Shown here piece after piece: positions 52,065 through 52,382 of a stretch of DNA of 52,382 bases. The notes beneath the pieces are model-generated. The model searched no databases. It was not told the origin of the DNA and worked only from the letters and a program-made list of their open reading frames with translations. Source of the stretch: a bacterium (GTDB lineage: Bacteria > Patescibacteriota > Minisyncoccia > UBA6257 > JAUSGH01); NCBI GenBank assembly GCA_030649055.1, contig JAUSGH010000009.1, positions 1 to 52,382 of the forward strand, read 5' to 3'. The first letter of the stretch is position 1; every line of letters begins with the position of its first letter. Made by a program: the position numbers and the translations under genes.

Positions 52065-52382
52065 ATGGGTATCGAAAACGGCACGGGACGCGACCAGTCC
52101 ATCCAGGTGATGGCGGTGCTCGGATGCAACGCCAAGTGGGACAACGTTCTCACAGAGGTTGCCCAGCGGATCATCAACAATCCGAAGGGTTCGGGCGAGC
52201 AGTTCACGCGTTTCCTGCAGAACGGCGGCGTGTGCATTCCCCTCACCCCGACCACCTTCGGTTCCGAGATCAAGCCCCCGTTCGAGGACGAAGGAGGATG
52301 GGACATCATCGCCGACGGCCCGGGAGACGATCTGTTGGATGTCGCAAACATCCAACAGCTCCCGATGCTCAACGAGGGTGAG
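52065..52382 (+). CDS. DGR-target-like protein, N-terminal part (cut by window end)
   Basis: 106 codons to the edge, starting after TGGAGGAAAGGACGTAGAGCC. From residue 62 on it matches the DGR target at 3750: VCIPLTPTTFGSEIKPPFED, EGGWDIIADGPGDD and ANIQQLPMLNEGE, against VMIPLTPTTFGPLIQPPFVD, EGGWDLIADGPDE and ANVRQLPMLEGDE. A 26-nt stretch of DNA (starting ATTCCCCTCACCCCGACCAC) is identical in both genes, indicating a fairly recent duplication. The first 55 residues differ. A variable region would be expected beyond the window, but it cannot be seen. Confidence 0.8.
   Translation, partial: MGIENGTGRDQSIQVMAVLGCNAKWDNVLTEVAQRIINNPKGSGEQFTRFLQNGGVCIPLTPTTFGSEIKPPFEDEGGWDIIADGPGDDLLDVANIQQLPMLNEGE

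Overview
The window looks like a chromosomal segment of a Candidate Phyla Radiation (Patescibacteria, probably Parcubacteria-type) bacterium. I infer this from the gene families and their order, not from a search. The pointers are: a compact infA-rpmJ-rpsM-rpsK-rpsD-rpoA-rplQ-rplM-rpsI block with an RNA polymerase alpha subunit that lacks its C-terminal domain; tRNA genes without an encoded CCA end; many short membrane-anchored proteins of unknown function; and a diversity-generating retroelement (DGR), which is common in that group.

Layout. 1-177 is the end of alaS. 224-2969 holds three tandem minus-strand M14-type zinc carboxypeptidase/deacylase paralogues, two of them followed by near-identical hairpin terminators. 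3153-3596 is dUTPase. 3636-6301 is a complete DGR: a target gene with a C-terminal variable region, a template repeat, avd on the minus strand and a reverse transcriptase on the plus strand. 6327-9167 carries an FtsA/PilM-like protein and a large single-pass protein. 9215-13297 is the translation/transcription block. 13554-14696 is an unknown protein. 14748-18692 (minus) is gpmI, a holin-like membrane protein, secG and an SBP_bac_5 solute-binding protein. 19192-21190 is rny and an HU protein. 22001-23913 (minus) is an ECF sigma factor with a membrane partner and an exported protein. 24024-25506 is a zinc/manganese-type ABC ATPase and permease. 26208-40392 holds five tRNA genes, a second gpmI, a UDP-sugar epimerase, a histidine kinase, a LAGLIDADG endonuclease, thymidine kinase and many small unknown genes. 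40410-51966 holds two carbonic-anhydrase-like proteins, a DsbA-like protein, typA, a secreted RCC1 propeller protein, obg, an AI-2E family transporter and a DedA protein. 52065 to the end is a second protein homologous to the DGR target.

The DGR works as a unit. The template repeat (4765-4885) differs from the variable region (4216-4336) at 16 of 121 positions, and 15 of these are template adenines. RT and Avd would copy the template with adenine errors into the target gene. The gene at 52065 shares most of the conserved body of the target, so the retroelement may serve more than one target.

The intergenic DNA is as interesting as the genes. (a) Short elements with covarying hairpins lie downstream of tRNA-Gly, tRNA-Pro and tRNA-His. 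Each ends in a 16-22 bp direct copy of the tRNA 3' end starting in the T-loop. A related but different version follows tRNA-Arg, and a weaker relative follows rpsI. (b) Spacers are filled with degenerate word repeats, often as inverted pairs, which sometimes run into coding sequence. One of these, a roughly 45-nt leader element, sits directly before the start codons of rpsM, rpsK, rplQ, the SBP gene and tdk. The tdk copy is interrupted by a 47-nt palindromic REP-like insertion. (c) A roughly 108-bp structured element follows the stop codons of both rny and the gene at 22001. (d) Genes fall into two initiation classes: housekeeping genes with very short or no leaders and no Shine-Dalgarno, and mostly unknown genes with a strong promoter, a 60-180 nt leader, a GGAGG-type site and their own terminator.
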